The notes beneath the pieces were generated by a model. That model saw only the letters and a program-made list of their open reading frames with translations. It had not been told where the DNA came from and made no database searches. Below are positions 24,501 through 36,200 of a stretch of DNA of 64,000 nucleotides, piece by piece. The stretch lies in contig NC_067495.1 in assembly GCF_947179515.1 (NCBI RefSeq), positions 138,972,596 to 139,036,595 on the forward strand, in the 5' to 3' direction. The position numbers were made by a program, and so were the translations under genes. Each line of letters starts with the position of its first letter. The stretch's first letter is position 1. This DNA comes from Apodemus sylvaticus. Taxonomy: Eukaryota; Chordata; Mammalia; Rodentia; Muridae.

Positions 24501-25816
24501 CAGTGGTGTCCATTGTATATCTTGTTTCCTCCCAAGGGAAAATAAACAAATCAGTATAATCTGTGTAGCATACATAATTGCAGAAACAATTGCCCCTTCT
24601 TAAATGAATGATGTTGGTATCAGTTTTTAAAGTCCTCTAACCAATCTTTACTTATAGAAAACACTAAACTTTTAATGAGCTATGAGAAAAATATTCTTCT
24701 TCAGTCTACAGAGCAATTGCATTGTTGAGTAATAACTTTAATCATAGAGAACTGAATGCAGGACCATGGTTCAAAATGTTTTAAAGCTTGAAAATTCCAC
24801 TGATTTTTTTATTACAAAAACTAACTTCATTCTTTATTGAAGATTTAGGCAAAGAATGCTTTCCCCTCAAATTACAAATATCCCTTCACTTGTTTTTGTT
24901 AGTAAGTGAAACAGTAGATTACATAGAACCAGTACACAAGTAAGAGTTGTTTTTTGTTTTTTTTTTTTTTTGTTAAAGTCAACAGATTGATAGGAAATAC
25001 TTCCTTTGTTGTTGATTATAATTGAAGAAACAGCTAACAGTATGGATGATTTATAAATTGATACGTGATATGAGAGTAATAAGCCACAGAGAGGTGTCTG
25101 TAAAGGTGAAGTGAATGTTGAGTTTCTGTTACAAAGAGCATTGATATCATTAGTACTTTGTTGTGGAATAATATAAAGCTTTTTGAAAGAAAAGCCTTTT
25201 CCCTTAAAGGAATAAGAATCAGAAAGAAGAGCTCTGCACTGAGTAAGAGGAACAAGAAGACTGGAAGAAATGGATTATATACATATCTCAGGAATTGTGT
25301 TTACCAATAATGATTTTTATGCATACAATGTCAAAACATTGTTTAACTAATCTTTTGGAAAATATGATGTGATGCAATTCATATAGATTCATCAGAATCT
25401 AGGAGATTTTGAATTAAAGAAATTAATACAGATATTAAAATTAATAAATGTGAAAATGATAACAAATTATTTGCTAACTAGACTAAACAAATTACAGACA
25501 TTTTTATTGTTTTTAAATGAGTGTTATTTTTCATTTTATATTAATTGGAGCTTACCAGTTTGTTCAATTAAATATATCCTCTGAGAAAGTTACAGCTTAA
25601 TAAAATATTAACAATGCTTCCCTACTTCAATGAAAAATATTTTACCTAATATAGACCTTCAGTAGCAATGGCTTATTACCCAATGCCTTGATGTGTTCCA
25701 GTCTGGGTTTGGAGCAGGGTTTCCAGTGGATTTTCATTTAACAAAAAAAATCTTCCCATAATAAATGCATTTTGCTTACCTGCTAAAAATATCATATTTA
25801 AATATATTCCCCTTGC
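21581..25816. other. AT-rich intergenic sequence, no gene recognised
   Basis: The largest ORF (22127-22444, minus, 105 codons) has no recognised family and is rejected as a gene. A (TTTTG)-like stretch lies at 23418-23450 and a T-run at 24957-24972. Confidence 0.6.
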
Positions 25817-25822
25817 CATGTA

Positions 25823-25855
<33 letters not shown>

Positions 25856-26005
25856 TGTATTTGTGTCTGTATACATGAGCCACAATACATCTGTAGAGAG
25901 CAGATGACAACTTGCTCTACTGTTCTACTATATGGGTTCCAGATATTAAACTTTAGTCTTCAGGTTAGGAAATATGTACCCTTACCTGCTAAACCATCTC
26001 TCTAT
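25817..26005 (-). mobile_element. tRNA-derived rodent SINE (B3-like) with (TG)n tail
   Basis: A (TG)n array (25821-25855) is followed by 'agcagatgacaacttgctct', 'atgggttccagatattaaac' and 'cttacctgctaaaccatctc'. The last phrase is the reversed start of the tRNA-like head shared by B2/B3-class SINEs. Confidence 0.5.
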
Positions 26006-26370
26006 TAAGAGAGTTGGTTTGGTAGCTTATGGTGTTAATTAACATCATTAATGTGTTTTATTCCTGCATTAAACTACATAACATCTCTTCTAAGACTATG
26101 AAAGCTAGCCAATATATTCCAGCTCAATTCTCCTGGCTTTCTCTGTATCATCCAACCAAGGTGCAAGATGTCTTCACCAGAAGGATCATAATTTCTAGGT
26201 ACAGTGGGGAACCAATACACTCCCCTCTATTATTGGTCTTTGTATAGGTGGCTTTGAAGGCTCCTTGGTCAACAAGACATGTGGAGGTATATACCACTCT
26301 CTTTACAGGTGTTTTGTTCACAGTGCATGGCTCCTAGGAGGTACTTTTTCATCCCTTCAGGCATGGAAAT
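26006..26370. other. Sequence without recognised features
   Basis: Short ORFs only; no family recognised. Confidence 0.5.
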
Positions 26371-27060
26371 TTATTAGTTCTTTGAGTATTTCATACAATG
26401 TGTATTAATCCTATTCATCTCCTCATCTGCTTCCCAAATGTATCACTCCTGCCAAATGCACCAAACATTGTATTGTCTTTATTTTCCTGAAGCTTTCAAA
26501 TATGGCTGTGTTATCCAAACTACACTCTTAGAGAAAAAAAATTCTCTCCTAGTAGCTATAAATTGTCAATAGCTTCTCTGAAAGGGTTGGGACTTCATGT
26601 CCACCCTTATGCTGGGATTCTATCTGGTTTGATTTTACATGGATTTTGTCCAAACTATTTCAACTGCTTTAAATTCATACGTGTGGTTGTCCTTCTGTGC
26701 ACATAAAACATACTTTTAGTCTTTCCATCCTTGCATCTGCAATGATCCCTGAGCCTAGGGAGGAAAGGTAGTGATATCTCTCATTTAGGGATAAGGATTT
26801 TCCCACAGTCCCTTGGTCTCTTTCCCATGACCAGTTGTAAGTCACTGTGTAAATTACCATCTACTAATAAAAGAGGATTGTTGTTATGAGGGATGATAAA
26901 TATGCTAATCTATGAGTATCAGGATAAGAGACTGAGTCAGTTTAATAATGTATCTATTTACTAGAATAATAGTAATAGTAATAGTAATAATTCTAGGCTC
27001 TATAACATGTCTAAAAATGGCTTCTTGGTTTCAACATTGGTTGTAGATATGAGTTTGAAT
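26371..27060 (-). mobile_element. Decayed old murine L1 3'UTR fragment
   Basis: Shares the phrase order of the fragments at 1821-2400 and 18001-18335 ('gagtatttcatacaatgtg', 'tccctgagcctaggg', 'atgagggatgataaatatg'). Minus orientation. Confidence 0.45.
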
Positions 27061-27785
27061 GTGTGGAATGGATAAGAAATCGAATCAGAAAGTTATTGCC
27101 TTTTTCCATTTTTAAAAATTTCCTATGAAATAGTAGGTTTCCACAATATTTTTAATATCTCCAGCATTTTGGTTTTATCAATATTTTATACTAACTACAA
27201 GGTCAGTTATATCCATCCACATTTTATAATTACATAAAATTTATTAAGAAAAAAATTAAAATGTTTTATTATCAAAAGATGAAATTAGGGATTTACAAGT
27301 GATTCTGAAAAAAAAAAAACCCACCTGATTCTATTTTTCTCTATATGCAGAAGGGAGAGATGAGCACAACTGAAGCATTTTTTGTGCTTTTAAGAAAAAT
27401 AAAATGACAGGAAAGACATATTTGTGATAAAGGGATCCACTTCTAACCTTAATATCGCATGTGAATAAGAAACCCAAAAGGACAAAATTTTTCAACAGAC
27501 AACATGATCGAAATTTCCCTGTCTAGGCAAAACCACGGAGAGCAGAGCTAGTATGTACAATTTTCATATTCAGATATAGATGAAACAAATGAAAATAAAA
27601 AAGAAAAAATTGCATAAATTCTTCTTCAAAGTGTAGGGAAATTAATAAGAACCTGAATTTGATAAGGAGTTAGATTGAATATCAGTACACATTACACAAA
27701 ATTGGAAATAATGTCACTAACATAATATTAGTGAATGTTGATGACAAAAATAAAGTGATTGATGTTAAGGGAAAAGCAAATAGCA
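27061..27785. other. AT-rich sequence without recognised features
   Basis: Contains a run of 12 A near 27309; nothing else recognised. Confidence 0.5.
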
Positions 27786-28110
27786 ATTAGAAGGTGGCTC
27801 TGTGAATAAGAGTGCTTGTGCTTCAAGGATGAAGTCCAGATTTTGCCATTGCAGAATCCAAATAAAAGCCAGAGGGGCAGAAAGAGTAGCATTCTGTAAG
27901 CACACTGGGTGACCAGCTGAGCTACATCAGTGAGGTTCTGTGTTATTGACTCTTTCTCATGCATATAAGACATAGATAAGGCAAAGAGTGAAAGAAGAAG
28001 ACACCAGATATTCTATTCTGGCATCTACATGTACATGCACTGACACTGGTACCTTTGAATTTTGGCATATGGATCACATACATTAAACACACACAGAGGA
28101 CATGCATGTA
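27786..28110 (+). mobile_element. Diverged tRNA-derived rodent SINE
   Basis: 'gaaggtggctctgtgaataag', 'aatccaaataaaagccagag', 'ctacatcagtgaggttctg' and 'tggcatctacatgtacatgc' follow, in order, a long tRNA-headed murine SINE. Family name not assigned. Confidence 0.45.
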
Positions 28111-28180
28111 CTCTCTCTCTCTCTCTGTCTCTCCCTCTCTCTCTTACACACATACACACACACACAGAGGGAAAGAGAGA

Positions 28181-28216
<36 letters not shown>
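28111..28216. repeat. Compound microsatellite (CT)n-(AC)n-(GA)n
   Basis: Pyrimidine dinucleotides, then AC, then purine dinucleotides form a compound array at the 3' end of the SINE. The CT and GA arms are reverse complements and could fold into an imperfect hairpin. Confidence 0.9.
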
Positions 28217-28923
28217 ATATGAACAGCAAAGATATCTAAAAATTAGAAGATAGGATGATTACTTTTAATTTTCAACTTGATATAATATAGAGTATCCTGG
28301 AAAGAGAGTCATTAAAAGAATATCTAAATCAGGTGGTCTGTGAAGATTATTGTCATTATTCCCAATGAGGTAGAAATGTTCATTCATTTGGGGGGGGGGT
28401 CGTAGCACCATTCCCTGGAAAAGGGATCCTGGATTGCATTAATGGAGACAGTAAAGTGAGCGAGCATTCATTAACTCATTCCCATTACTCTTGATTATGA
28501 ATGTAATGATACCAGTTACTGACATACCTAAACCTGCGATTTCCCTCTTATAATGAACTTAAATATTGAATTAACTATAATAAATACTTTCTCCCCTAAG
28601 TTACTTTCTTTCATAGCAACAGCAAACAAAGCTGAAGCATAAATTCTCTGAAGTCTTCATAAATATTCATGTTGCAAATACTTACTGAAAATAAAATGTT
28701 ACAAATGATTAGAGATCTTAAAAGTAGCTTTTCAGAGTACATATGGATTTTTTTTTAATTTTTCCCAAGGGGACAGAGAAAACAAAAACTAAATACTGAA
28801 GGAGTGTAATTTTGGATCTGAAATATAAAATGATGAAAAACTGTCCATAAAGACCTCTGAAGTAGCTAACCTAATTTAGTTACTGAATTTGTAGGCTAAT
28901 AGTTATACCTTTAAAATAATGTT
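28217..28923. other. AT-rich sequence without recognised features
   Basis: Includes a run of nine G at 28391-28399. No gene or family recognised. Confidence 0.5.
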
Positions 28924-29135
28924 TTGCAATCTGATATCTGCACTCCATTTCCAGGGCCAAAGGCCTGCCTGATTCCCAGAAGACCTACTGCTACCCTGAA
29001 CAACCAGGTGAGAAAATCATATTCAAATTCCCTGCCTGCTGAAACCCCAGTAAGGCTAGCAGCCATGTTGTCTGCCCTGTCTTTTCAGAGTTCCATCTCT
29101 AGCTCTGGTGATCAACTTTTATTGACAAGGCAAGA
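28924..29135 (+). repeat. GC-richer block, possible rat dispersed repeat
   Basis: A sharp composition change in AT-rich DNA. The phrases 'tttccagggccaaaggcctg' and 'cctgaacaaccaggtgaga' recall, from memory only, a dispersed rat repeat that may also be represented at 63549-64000. An ORF of 84 codons crosses it without recognised domains. Confidence 0.3.
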
Positions 29136-31468
29136 ATTAATGGTAGGAATTGTTAGCATAAACTTAAGTGATTCTTGATATAAGCATTACAATGTCCTAT
29201 CCAGATAGAAAAAAATATGAAGGAAGAGAAATCAGTATTTGAAGAACAGAAGGATAACCTTAACACAGTCCACAAAAATCTTATGCTTATATGTGGGGAC
29301 TAAATAAAATAATCAATGAAGATACATATTTTTGAGAATTTAATACATGTATATAACACAATTGAATCAAACTCACCCATTTCTGTTCCATAAAATTTTA
29401 CCCCTATACCCATGTTCCCTTAATTGTCTCCAACTTGCTGAGTTTGCATCTATGTAACTGAATGTCCACCTAGTAGAAAATGGGTAGTCACATCTTAGAA
29501 GCCATATCTCCAAAAAAAAAAGCTGATTTTGCCTCCCCAAGCAATCATCTGTATATTTTAAATCAAAATATAAAGTAATAGTAATCATTATAATTTGGTA
29601 TGCATTAAAATTTACTTGGTGAAAATTACTGTTTAAATTTACGTTTTTTTAGTTAATAAACACAAGCAAGTTTTATTAACATCAATAAAAACAAAATTCC
29701 ACTGTTTGAGTCATCACATGGGAGCTCCTGGTGTTTTTGTTGTTGTTGTTATTGTTTTTAACATGATCAGTTTCTGTAAACATTTGGTCAAAACTGATTT
29801 TTTTCAGATAAGACATATTCTTTTTTCTTTACCAGGAATTTACTGCTAGTGTTCTCGTTTTTTACTTGGAATGGCTAGACTGTATGGAAAGCCTTCATCT
29901 ATGCCCAGGGTAGAAAAGTTTTTCAGTTCCTGGAAATTTCCCATTCCTATAATCGGTTTTGTTTTTCCTTGTGAACTTTATTTCCAATGTGCAGGTTCCA
30001 TTGTGTTAATTTTCTCTCCACTCAATATTGGAAAAGATAACTTATCATCCTTTTCCAAAGATTCACACAATTTCTGCACTAAGCATTTTTAGGATGACCA
30101 CCTCAATTCTTGCTGCACCTATATATGTTTCTACTGTATTCATTATTCGCTTCAGTCAGTGACTGCAGAGGGCAACCTTTACTGTTTACCTTAAATGTTT
30201 GTCCTATCGGAGAAGCTGCCATTTTTCTTAAAATATTTTATATTAAATTTTTTATGAAGGTTTATGGCCAGGTCAATGACTTCTCACTTCTAGTTTCTCA
30301 GTTATATTCTTTCTTCTGTAAAGTGTGGTATCTTCTAATCACTATGAAAACTCCCCACAGTTTAATATTTGCAAACACCTATATTAACTTTGGGAGCATC
30401 AATAGCATTGGATAATAAGGATATGCCTTTCTTTCAATCAATAAAAAGTTATAAATAGTTAAATTGAAAAACTATGTACTAATAATTAATATTCTATTAC
30501 ATAGGGAACTTAGTATATCCATTGTTGAAGTTGTTTTTAAATTTTCATTGTTCTGAGTCAACAGTCTTTGCAACATATCAGTGCCTAGTAAAATGTGTTT
30601 TATAGATACTATTATACATTTCTGCATTGATTGCTATTTAATTGTTAATGAATTATAATCCCCATAGTAATTTGTTCTAGTGAGAGAGCATTGGCATTTG
30701 GTAAAATAATTATGCTATTTCATCATAAAAATCTATTTGGTACAATTTTTAATCGAATATGTTTATTATTTATGAAAGCCCATTACCATATCCTATTAGC
30801 TTGTTCACAGTAATGCAATTAGGGTATATTTTGTTACTAAATGAATATAAAAGGACAAGAGAAAACACACATCTACACATATTTCACAAAGCTTAGGATC
30901 CTGCAACTCATTAGCAATTATCAATGCATGCATATTCTGAAAATGAATGGATAGTTGTTGTACAAGGACACATTTTATAAATCATGTCAGTGTAAACTAA
31001 AAGAATGCTTTAAAATATCTCAATACATATCTAAATTTCAAATTTATAATGTCAGCATGTTTCTGCAGTGAAATACTACAGTAGGATGTGTTATGGTTGC
31101 AGTCCTAATGCAAGAAGTGTTGAAGGGGAGTTCCAGTTTTATATCTTGACTGGATCCTGCCTCTTAGATGGAATTGTGAATTTTGGGGGCACAAAATTCT
31201 GAGGAACTTAAATGGACTCTGAGGTTTCCTCTGATGACAGGGCAGTATTAACTTATTTTCTTCATCTCTAACTTTAAATCTTAGCTACCAATATTAACAC
31301 ATTTGAAAATATCAATTATCATTCATGTACCTTTCATTAGCTTTCAAAAATTTAGGAGCATGGCATCCTGAAATACTCATGTCATTAAATACTACTACAA
31401 ACTTAGAATGTGAACAGTTTTCTAGGGATCCACAATATTTATATTCTTGTATCATTTTCTTGAAAAAT
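29136..31468. other. AT-rich intergenic sequence, no gene recognised
   Basis: The plus strand at 29850-30415 has two adjacent ORFs (29871-30092 and 30110-30415) with no recognised domain. 30386-30420 is the probable source of the copied segment found at 32932-32966. Confidence 0.5.
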
Positions 31469-32150
31469 CTGAGTAGTATTCCATTGTGTAAATGTACCAC
31501 ATTTTCTGTATCTATTCTTCAGCTGAGGGAAATCTGTGTTGTTTCCAGTTTCTCATCCCAAACACATTCACCAAAACCCATCACTATTGTAGATGCCAAG
31601 AAATGGTTGCTGAAAGGAGCCTGCCTGATATGGCTGTCTCCTGAGAGGACCTGCCACCAGAACCTTGCAAATACAGAGGCAGATACTCACAGTCAACCAC
31701 TGGACTGAGCGAGGTATCCCCAATGGAGGAGTTAGAGAAGGGACTGAAGGGGCTGAAGGGGTTTGTAACCCCATAAGAAGAACAATATCAACCAACCAGA
31801 GCCCCACCCCTCACCCACTCCCACTCTCCCCCAACCCCCTGCCCAGAGCTCCCAGGGACTAAGCCATCAACCAAGGAGTACACATGGCTCCAGCTGCAGA
31901 TGTAGTAGAGAATTGCCTTGACAGGAATTAATGGGAGGAGATGTCCTTGGTCCTATGAAGGCTTGATAGATGCCCCAGAGTAGGGGAATTGAGAGCAAGC
32001 AGGTGGGATTGGGACAGGTAGAAGAACACCCTCATAGAAGCATGGGGAGGGAGGATGGGATAGGGGGTTTCTGGAGGGGGGGAAACTGGGAAAGGGACTA
32101 ACATTTGAAATATAAATAAAGAAAATATCCAATTTTAAAAGGTCCTAAAA
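31469..32150 (+). mobile_element. L1 (Lx-like 3'UTR) with inverted 5' piece
   Basis: 31469-31551 is L1 ORF2 C-terminal text in minus orientation ('ctgagtagtattccattgtg'). From 31552 the plus strand continues with the long L1 3'UTR to its end 'aatataaataaagaaaatat' (32101-32130). An inverted 5' piece followed by a sense 3' piece is the hallmark of twin priming; the stretch of L1 between the two pieces is missing. No TSD could be read. Confidence 0.75.
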
Positions 32151-32234
32151 TAAATAAAAAATATTCATCTTTTTAAAACAGGAATAAAGGTTCTGTGAAT
32201 ATAGAGGAATACATGACCTTGTCATAGGGTGGGA

Positions 32235-32860
32235 CATTTTGGGGGGGTATATGTCCAGTTACAGTATAGCTGGGCCTTTAGGTAGAACTATTTCCAATTT
32301 TTATGAAACCACAAGATCTATTTCCAGAGTGGTTGTACAAGTTTGCCATCCCACCAGCAATTGACTGAATGTTCCCCTCTCTCCATGTCCTTGCTACCAT
32401 GTGCAGTCCTTGAGTATTTTATATTAGCCATGCTAATTTGTTTAAGGTGGAATTTCAGGGTCATTTTGATTTGCATTTCCCTGACAACTAAGAATGTTGG
32501 GCATTTCTTTAAGTGTTTTTCAATTTTTTCTTTTTTACTATTAATCATTCCATTGATTTACATCTTAAATGATATCCCACTTCCTGGTTATTCCTCCACC
32601 TCCACCCCCATTCCACATCTTCCCTCCCTATCCCCTTTGCCTGTATGAGAGTGCTTCCCCACCCACTCACACTCTCCCACACCAGTGCTTCACCATTCCC
32701 CTACTCTGGGGTATCAAACCTTCCTGGGACCAAGGGCTTCCCCTCCCATTGCTGTTGGGAAATGTCATCCTCTGCTACATATGAGTCTAGAGCTAAAGAT
32801 CCCTTTAGGTGTTTCTTAGATATTGAGATTCCTCTGATGAGAGTAATGTAGGGTTATTCA
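32235..32860 (-). mobile_element. Old L1 ORF2 fragment, interrupted
   Basis: Minus-strand L1 ORF2 text from 32520 down to 32235 ('ccagagtggttgtacaagtt', 'gatttgcatttccctgacaa'), continuing at 32803-32860 on the far side of an inserted L1 3' end. Strongly decayed. Confidence 0.7.
32521..32802 (-). mobile_element. Short L1 (Lx-like) 3'UTR inserted into older L1
   Basis: It begins with a reversed A-tail ('cttttttactattaatc') and runs through the C-rich 3'UTR to 'agctaaagat'. It is flanked by CTTTAAGTGTTTTT (32507-32520) and CTTTAGGTGTTTCT (32803-32816), a 14-bp TSD with two differences, and the host L1 text resumes at that point. Confidence 0.7.
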
Positions 32861-32867
32861 AAATCTT

Positions 32868-33240
32868 TTTTGCAATCTTGCTTTATCCATCTATGGTGAT
32901 TCAGAGTTTTCCTTGGTATAAGACTCTATAAAACTTTGGGAGCATCACTAGCATTGGATAATAAGGTAGCATTTGTGGTGTCTTAGAGTCTGCAAGATAT
33001 CTGTATGACATCTGTCCAGGATATTCTGGATTTCTGGGTCTCTGTGGAGAAATCAGTTGTAATTCTGTTAGGTCTGCTTTATATGTTACTTGGCCCCTTT
33101 TCCTTGCAATTTTTAATATTCTTTCCTTGTTCTGTATATTTAGTGTTTATTATGTGGAAGGAGAATTTTCTTTTCTAGTCCAATCTATTTGTTGTTCTTT
33201 AAGCTTCTTCTATGTCTGTGTGTCTCAGGTATTAGCATGC
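32868..33240 (-). mobile_element. L1 ORF1-region fragment with filler insertion
   Basis: Minus-strand text parallel to 9970-10260 of this window ('ccatctatggtgattcagag', 'tttttaatattctttcctt', 'ttagtgtttattatgtgg'). A segment of about 45 bp absent from the other L1 copy lies at 32922-32967 and contains the 35-bp near-copy of 30386-30420. Confidence 0.7.
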
Positions 33241-33244
33241 CTCC

Positions 33245-33455
33245 TGTGTGTTGGGTTAGAGCTGGCCTCTTGGGATGCAGGCAGAGCTAGCAAGTGTGGT
33301 GCCTAGCAAGCTGCTACATGACCTACACTAGTAAAGGTGCGGACTCTGTGTGACAGGTTAGAGCTGGACACTTGGGAGGAAGGCAAGACTGATGGGTGGG
33401 GTGTGGTATGTATACTGTTGCTGTATGCCACAGGTGTAGGCATCAACTAGAAGTA
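33245..33455 (-). repeat. Two tandem units of about 102 bp, possible decayed L1 5'UTR monomers
   Basis: 'ggttagagctgg' occurs at 33254 and again at 33356, each followed by a similar G-rich block. They lie on the 5' side of the L1 ORF1 fragment in minus-strand sense, where promoter monomers are expected. The 102-bp period differs from the 209 bp of the L1 at 5748-11291. Confidence 0.45.
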
Positions 33456-33469
33456 CCCCACAAATATCT

Positions 33470-33757
33470 ATTTTTGTTATTTACTTATTTATATAATATT
33501 TTATTTACTTACATTTCATATGTTATTTCCTTTCCTGGTTTCTCCTCTGAAAACATCTTATTCCCTCCCCCTCCCCCTGCTCACTAACCCACCCATTTCT
33601 GCCTTCCTGTCCTGGCATTTGCCTATCTATACCAGGGCATCAAACTTTCTTAGGACAAAAGGCTGCTAAATATGTAGCTATGTAGCTCTGATAAATATGA
33701 AGCTGAAGCCATGGGTCCCTCCCATGTACTCTTTGGTTGATGGTTTAGTCCCTGGGA
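33470..33757 (-). mobile_element. L1 (Lx-like) 3'UTR fragment
   Basis: 'attttatttacttacatttc', a C-rich block and 'gaagctgaagccatgggtcc' give the long L1 3'UTR in reverse, parallel to 5760-6030. Confidence 0.7.
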
Positions 33758-34790
33758 TATTTTTTTTTTACACTCGAGATTTTATTCAACACCCTCCCAC
33801 TGTTCCACGTCCCATACCTCCTCCCCACCCCCTGTCTCCATGAGTATTCCCCATCCCCCAAAACATCACCCACCCAACCAGAACTCTAAACTCCCTGGGA
33901 TTCCAAGTCTCTTGAGGATTAGGTGCATCTTCTCTGACTGAACCCAGATCCAGCAGCCTTCTGCTGTATATGTGTTGGTGGCCTCATATCAGCTGGTGTA
34001 TGCTGCCTGGTTGGTGATCCAGTGTTTGAGAGATCTCAGGGGTCCAGGTTGAGACCGTTGGTTCTCCTACAGGGTTACCCTTCTCCTTAGCTTCTTTTAG
34101 CCTTTCCCTAATTCAATAACAGGGTTCAGCTGCTTCTGTTCATTCGTTGTGTGCAAATATCTGCATCTGACTCTTTCAACTGCTTGTTGTTTCTTCTGGA
34201 GTGTGATCATGTAGGTCTTATTTTGTGAACACTCCATAGCTTCAGTAATAGCCTCAGGCCTTGGGACCTCCCCTTGAGCTGGATCCCACTTTGGGCCTGT
34301 CACTAGACCTTCTTTTCCTCAGGCTCCTCTCCTGTAATTCCACCCCTATAATTCTTTCAGAGAGGAACAATTATGGGTCAGAGTTGTGACTATGAGATGG
34401 CCACCCTCTCCCTCATATGATGTCCTGTGTTTTCTGCTGGAGGCAGGCTTTATTAGTTCCCTCTCCCTACTGTCAGGCATTTAATCTAAAGTCCCTCCCT
34501 TTGAGTCCAGAGAGTCTCTCACGTCCTGGGTCTCTGGTGCATTCTGGAGAGTCCCACAACCTCCTATCTCCTGAGGTTGCCTGTTTCCATTATTCCTACT
34601 GCCCTTAAGGGCTTCAGTCCTTTTCTCTCATCCACTACCAAATCAGGTTCCCCTTTCCCCCACCCCATCTACTTTCCCTCCCAGGTTCCTCCCTCCCTCC
34701 CCACTTGTGACTGCTTTCTTCTCCCTTTCTAGTGAGACTAAGGACTCACTTGGGCCCTTCAGTGTGTTGACCTTTCTGAGTTCACTCCAC
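33758..34790 (-). mobile_element. A-tailed rodent retroposon (copy 3, longest)
   Basis: The given strand starts with a T-run and 'cgagattttattcaacac' (reversed AATAAA and tail). The minus strand then follows copy 1 (13664-14527) phrase by phrase and extends about 170 bp further at its 5' end. No ORF of note; no TSD was identified. Confidence 0.65.
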
Positions 34791-35044
34791 AAATATCTTA
34801 AAGTGTAACCATTATAATCATCCGTGTTCTGTAATTCAAGGCCTCTCTATTGAATCTGTATAATCTTAATTGGTATATCTCCTTTTGCGTTCATTTATGA
34901 ATAAAAGAAGATATTCTTCTGTATTTCTACCGTATTTTAGTAGATTAGGTTAATGGAACCTATGTATGGTATAGTAGTACTGTGTTGAGAATTGATAAAC
35001 TTCACAAAATTTGAGAATATCAGTGTGTGTTATTTTATATTGAA
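34791..35044. other. AT-rich sequence without recognised features
   Basis: Nothing recognised. Confidence 0.5.
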
Positions 35045-35295
35045 AATAGATTCTCCTCTCATTCAATACAACTTGACAAGTTTTCCCTCTCCCCATTACT
35101 TACAACTCTCACAACCCTCCCTCTCCTCCATACCCAGCCCCCCCCTGTTTCCTGTCCGAAAAGAAAAGTCCTCCAAGAGATCACAAAACTTGACAAAACA
35201 TGAAACAATAATACAAGGAAATCACCCTCATAGTGAGGCTGGAGAAGGCAACTTAACAAGAGGGAAGGAGTAGACAGAGCAGGCAAAACAGAATA
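35045..35295 (-). mobile_element. Old L1 3' end fragment
   Basis: 'cattcaatacaacttgacaa', a C-rich block, 'gatcacaaaacttgacaaaa' and 'aggctggagaaggcaact' match the order of an old murine L1 3' region. Orientation is from memory of the family. Confidence 0.4.
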
Positions 35296-35696
35296 TTCAT
35301 TTTTTAATATTAGAAATAATGGAATATATTTCCTTGATGATGGGATATGGTAGTGTTAGAATGGGCCAGAATCTCTACACAAAGTTCCATTTGAAGAAAA
35401 TGCTCCTTCATGGAAATTTTAGCTGTATAAATTCATCATAATACGATGTGGCAAGTACAACCTATAACTGAAAATTGTGATAGAGTTGGAGGGTGATGAT
35501 CCCAGATTAATTTCTGGGATTCAACATGCATTTTCATTATATCACTTACAGAGATGCTAAAGATAGAATGTAGTGTAGGTGTTATCATTATAGAGCAAGT
35601 ATCAGATTCAGAATTACTTATTGGGTGATACTAAGTTTAAGCTTTTCCAAATCTAAATAGAATGCAATATTGAACAATTTGGCCACAGTAGATGTC
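35296..35696. other. Sequence without recognised features
   Basis: Nothing recognised. Confidence 0.5.
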
Positions 35697-35850
35697 TCTG
35701 ACTGGAAAAGTTGGTTCTGCCACCTAGTGGATTTGTGACTTTGGGCAAATTGTTATCTTCTCAGTCTACATTTCTCTAACACACCTGTATATGGGGGAAG
35801 TTCTAGAAGTTACTTCATGAGTTTCACAAGCATTTAGCCAGGTTAACAAT
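35697..35850 (+). mobile_element. MIR SINE relic (mammal-wide)
   Basis: 'gatttgtgactttgggcaaa', 'ttcatgagtttcac' and 'aagcatttagccagg' follow the MIR core and 3' part in order ('tgtgacCttgggcaa' is the diagnostic phrase). An old insertion predating rodents, which argues that this interval is ancestral sequence. Confidence 0.6.
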
Positions 35851-36094
35851 TTTTCAGTGCTTAGGTTATTACTAGAAATTCCATGTGCAAAATACTAATG
35901 GAATCCTTTGCTTATCCTGATATGCTTCTGTTGAAAAGAGTGGATTATTTTAGAAAAATTATATCACAGTATCATAAATTGCTAAATAACAATTTACAGT
36001 TCAAAAAAATTAAGCCTTCAATGCTTCTTGTAATAAAGTATGAGTTATATGATAGTTTAATAAAATTTATCGATCAGGTAGGTGCCATTCTAAA

Positions 36095-36200
36095 CAATCC
36101 ATATATATTTCCTCATTTAATTCAAGGCTTTGAGATAGATAGCTTTATGATGCTAATTTTCCATGAGAAACTTCAACTAAATAACATTTGGAAAATTGGA
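36095..36200 (-). mobile_element. Possible second MIR relic, inverted
   Basis: 'tttcctcatttaattcaagg', 'gagatagatagctttatg' and 'attttccatgagaaac' fit a MIR read in reverse (a weakened 'attttacagatgagaaac'). Confidence 0.45.

Noticed and set aside
28062..28253. ORF rich in Ser-Leu and Arg-Glu dipeptides
   Set aside because: It is a translation of the compound CT/AC/GA microsatellite.
29871..30415. Two adjacent plus-strand ORFs that could be exons or a decayed retrocopy
   Set aside because: No recognised family, no A-tail or TSD, and no convincing splice sites; left as unassigned.
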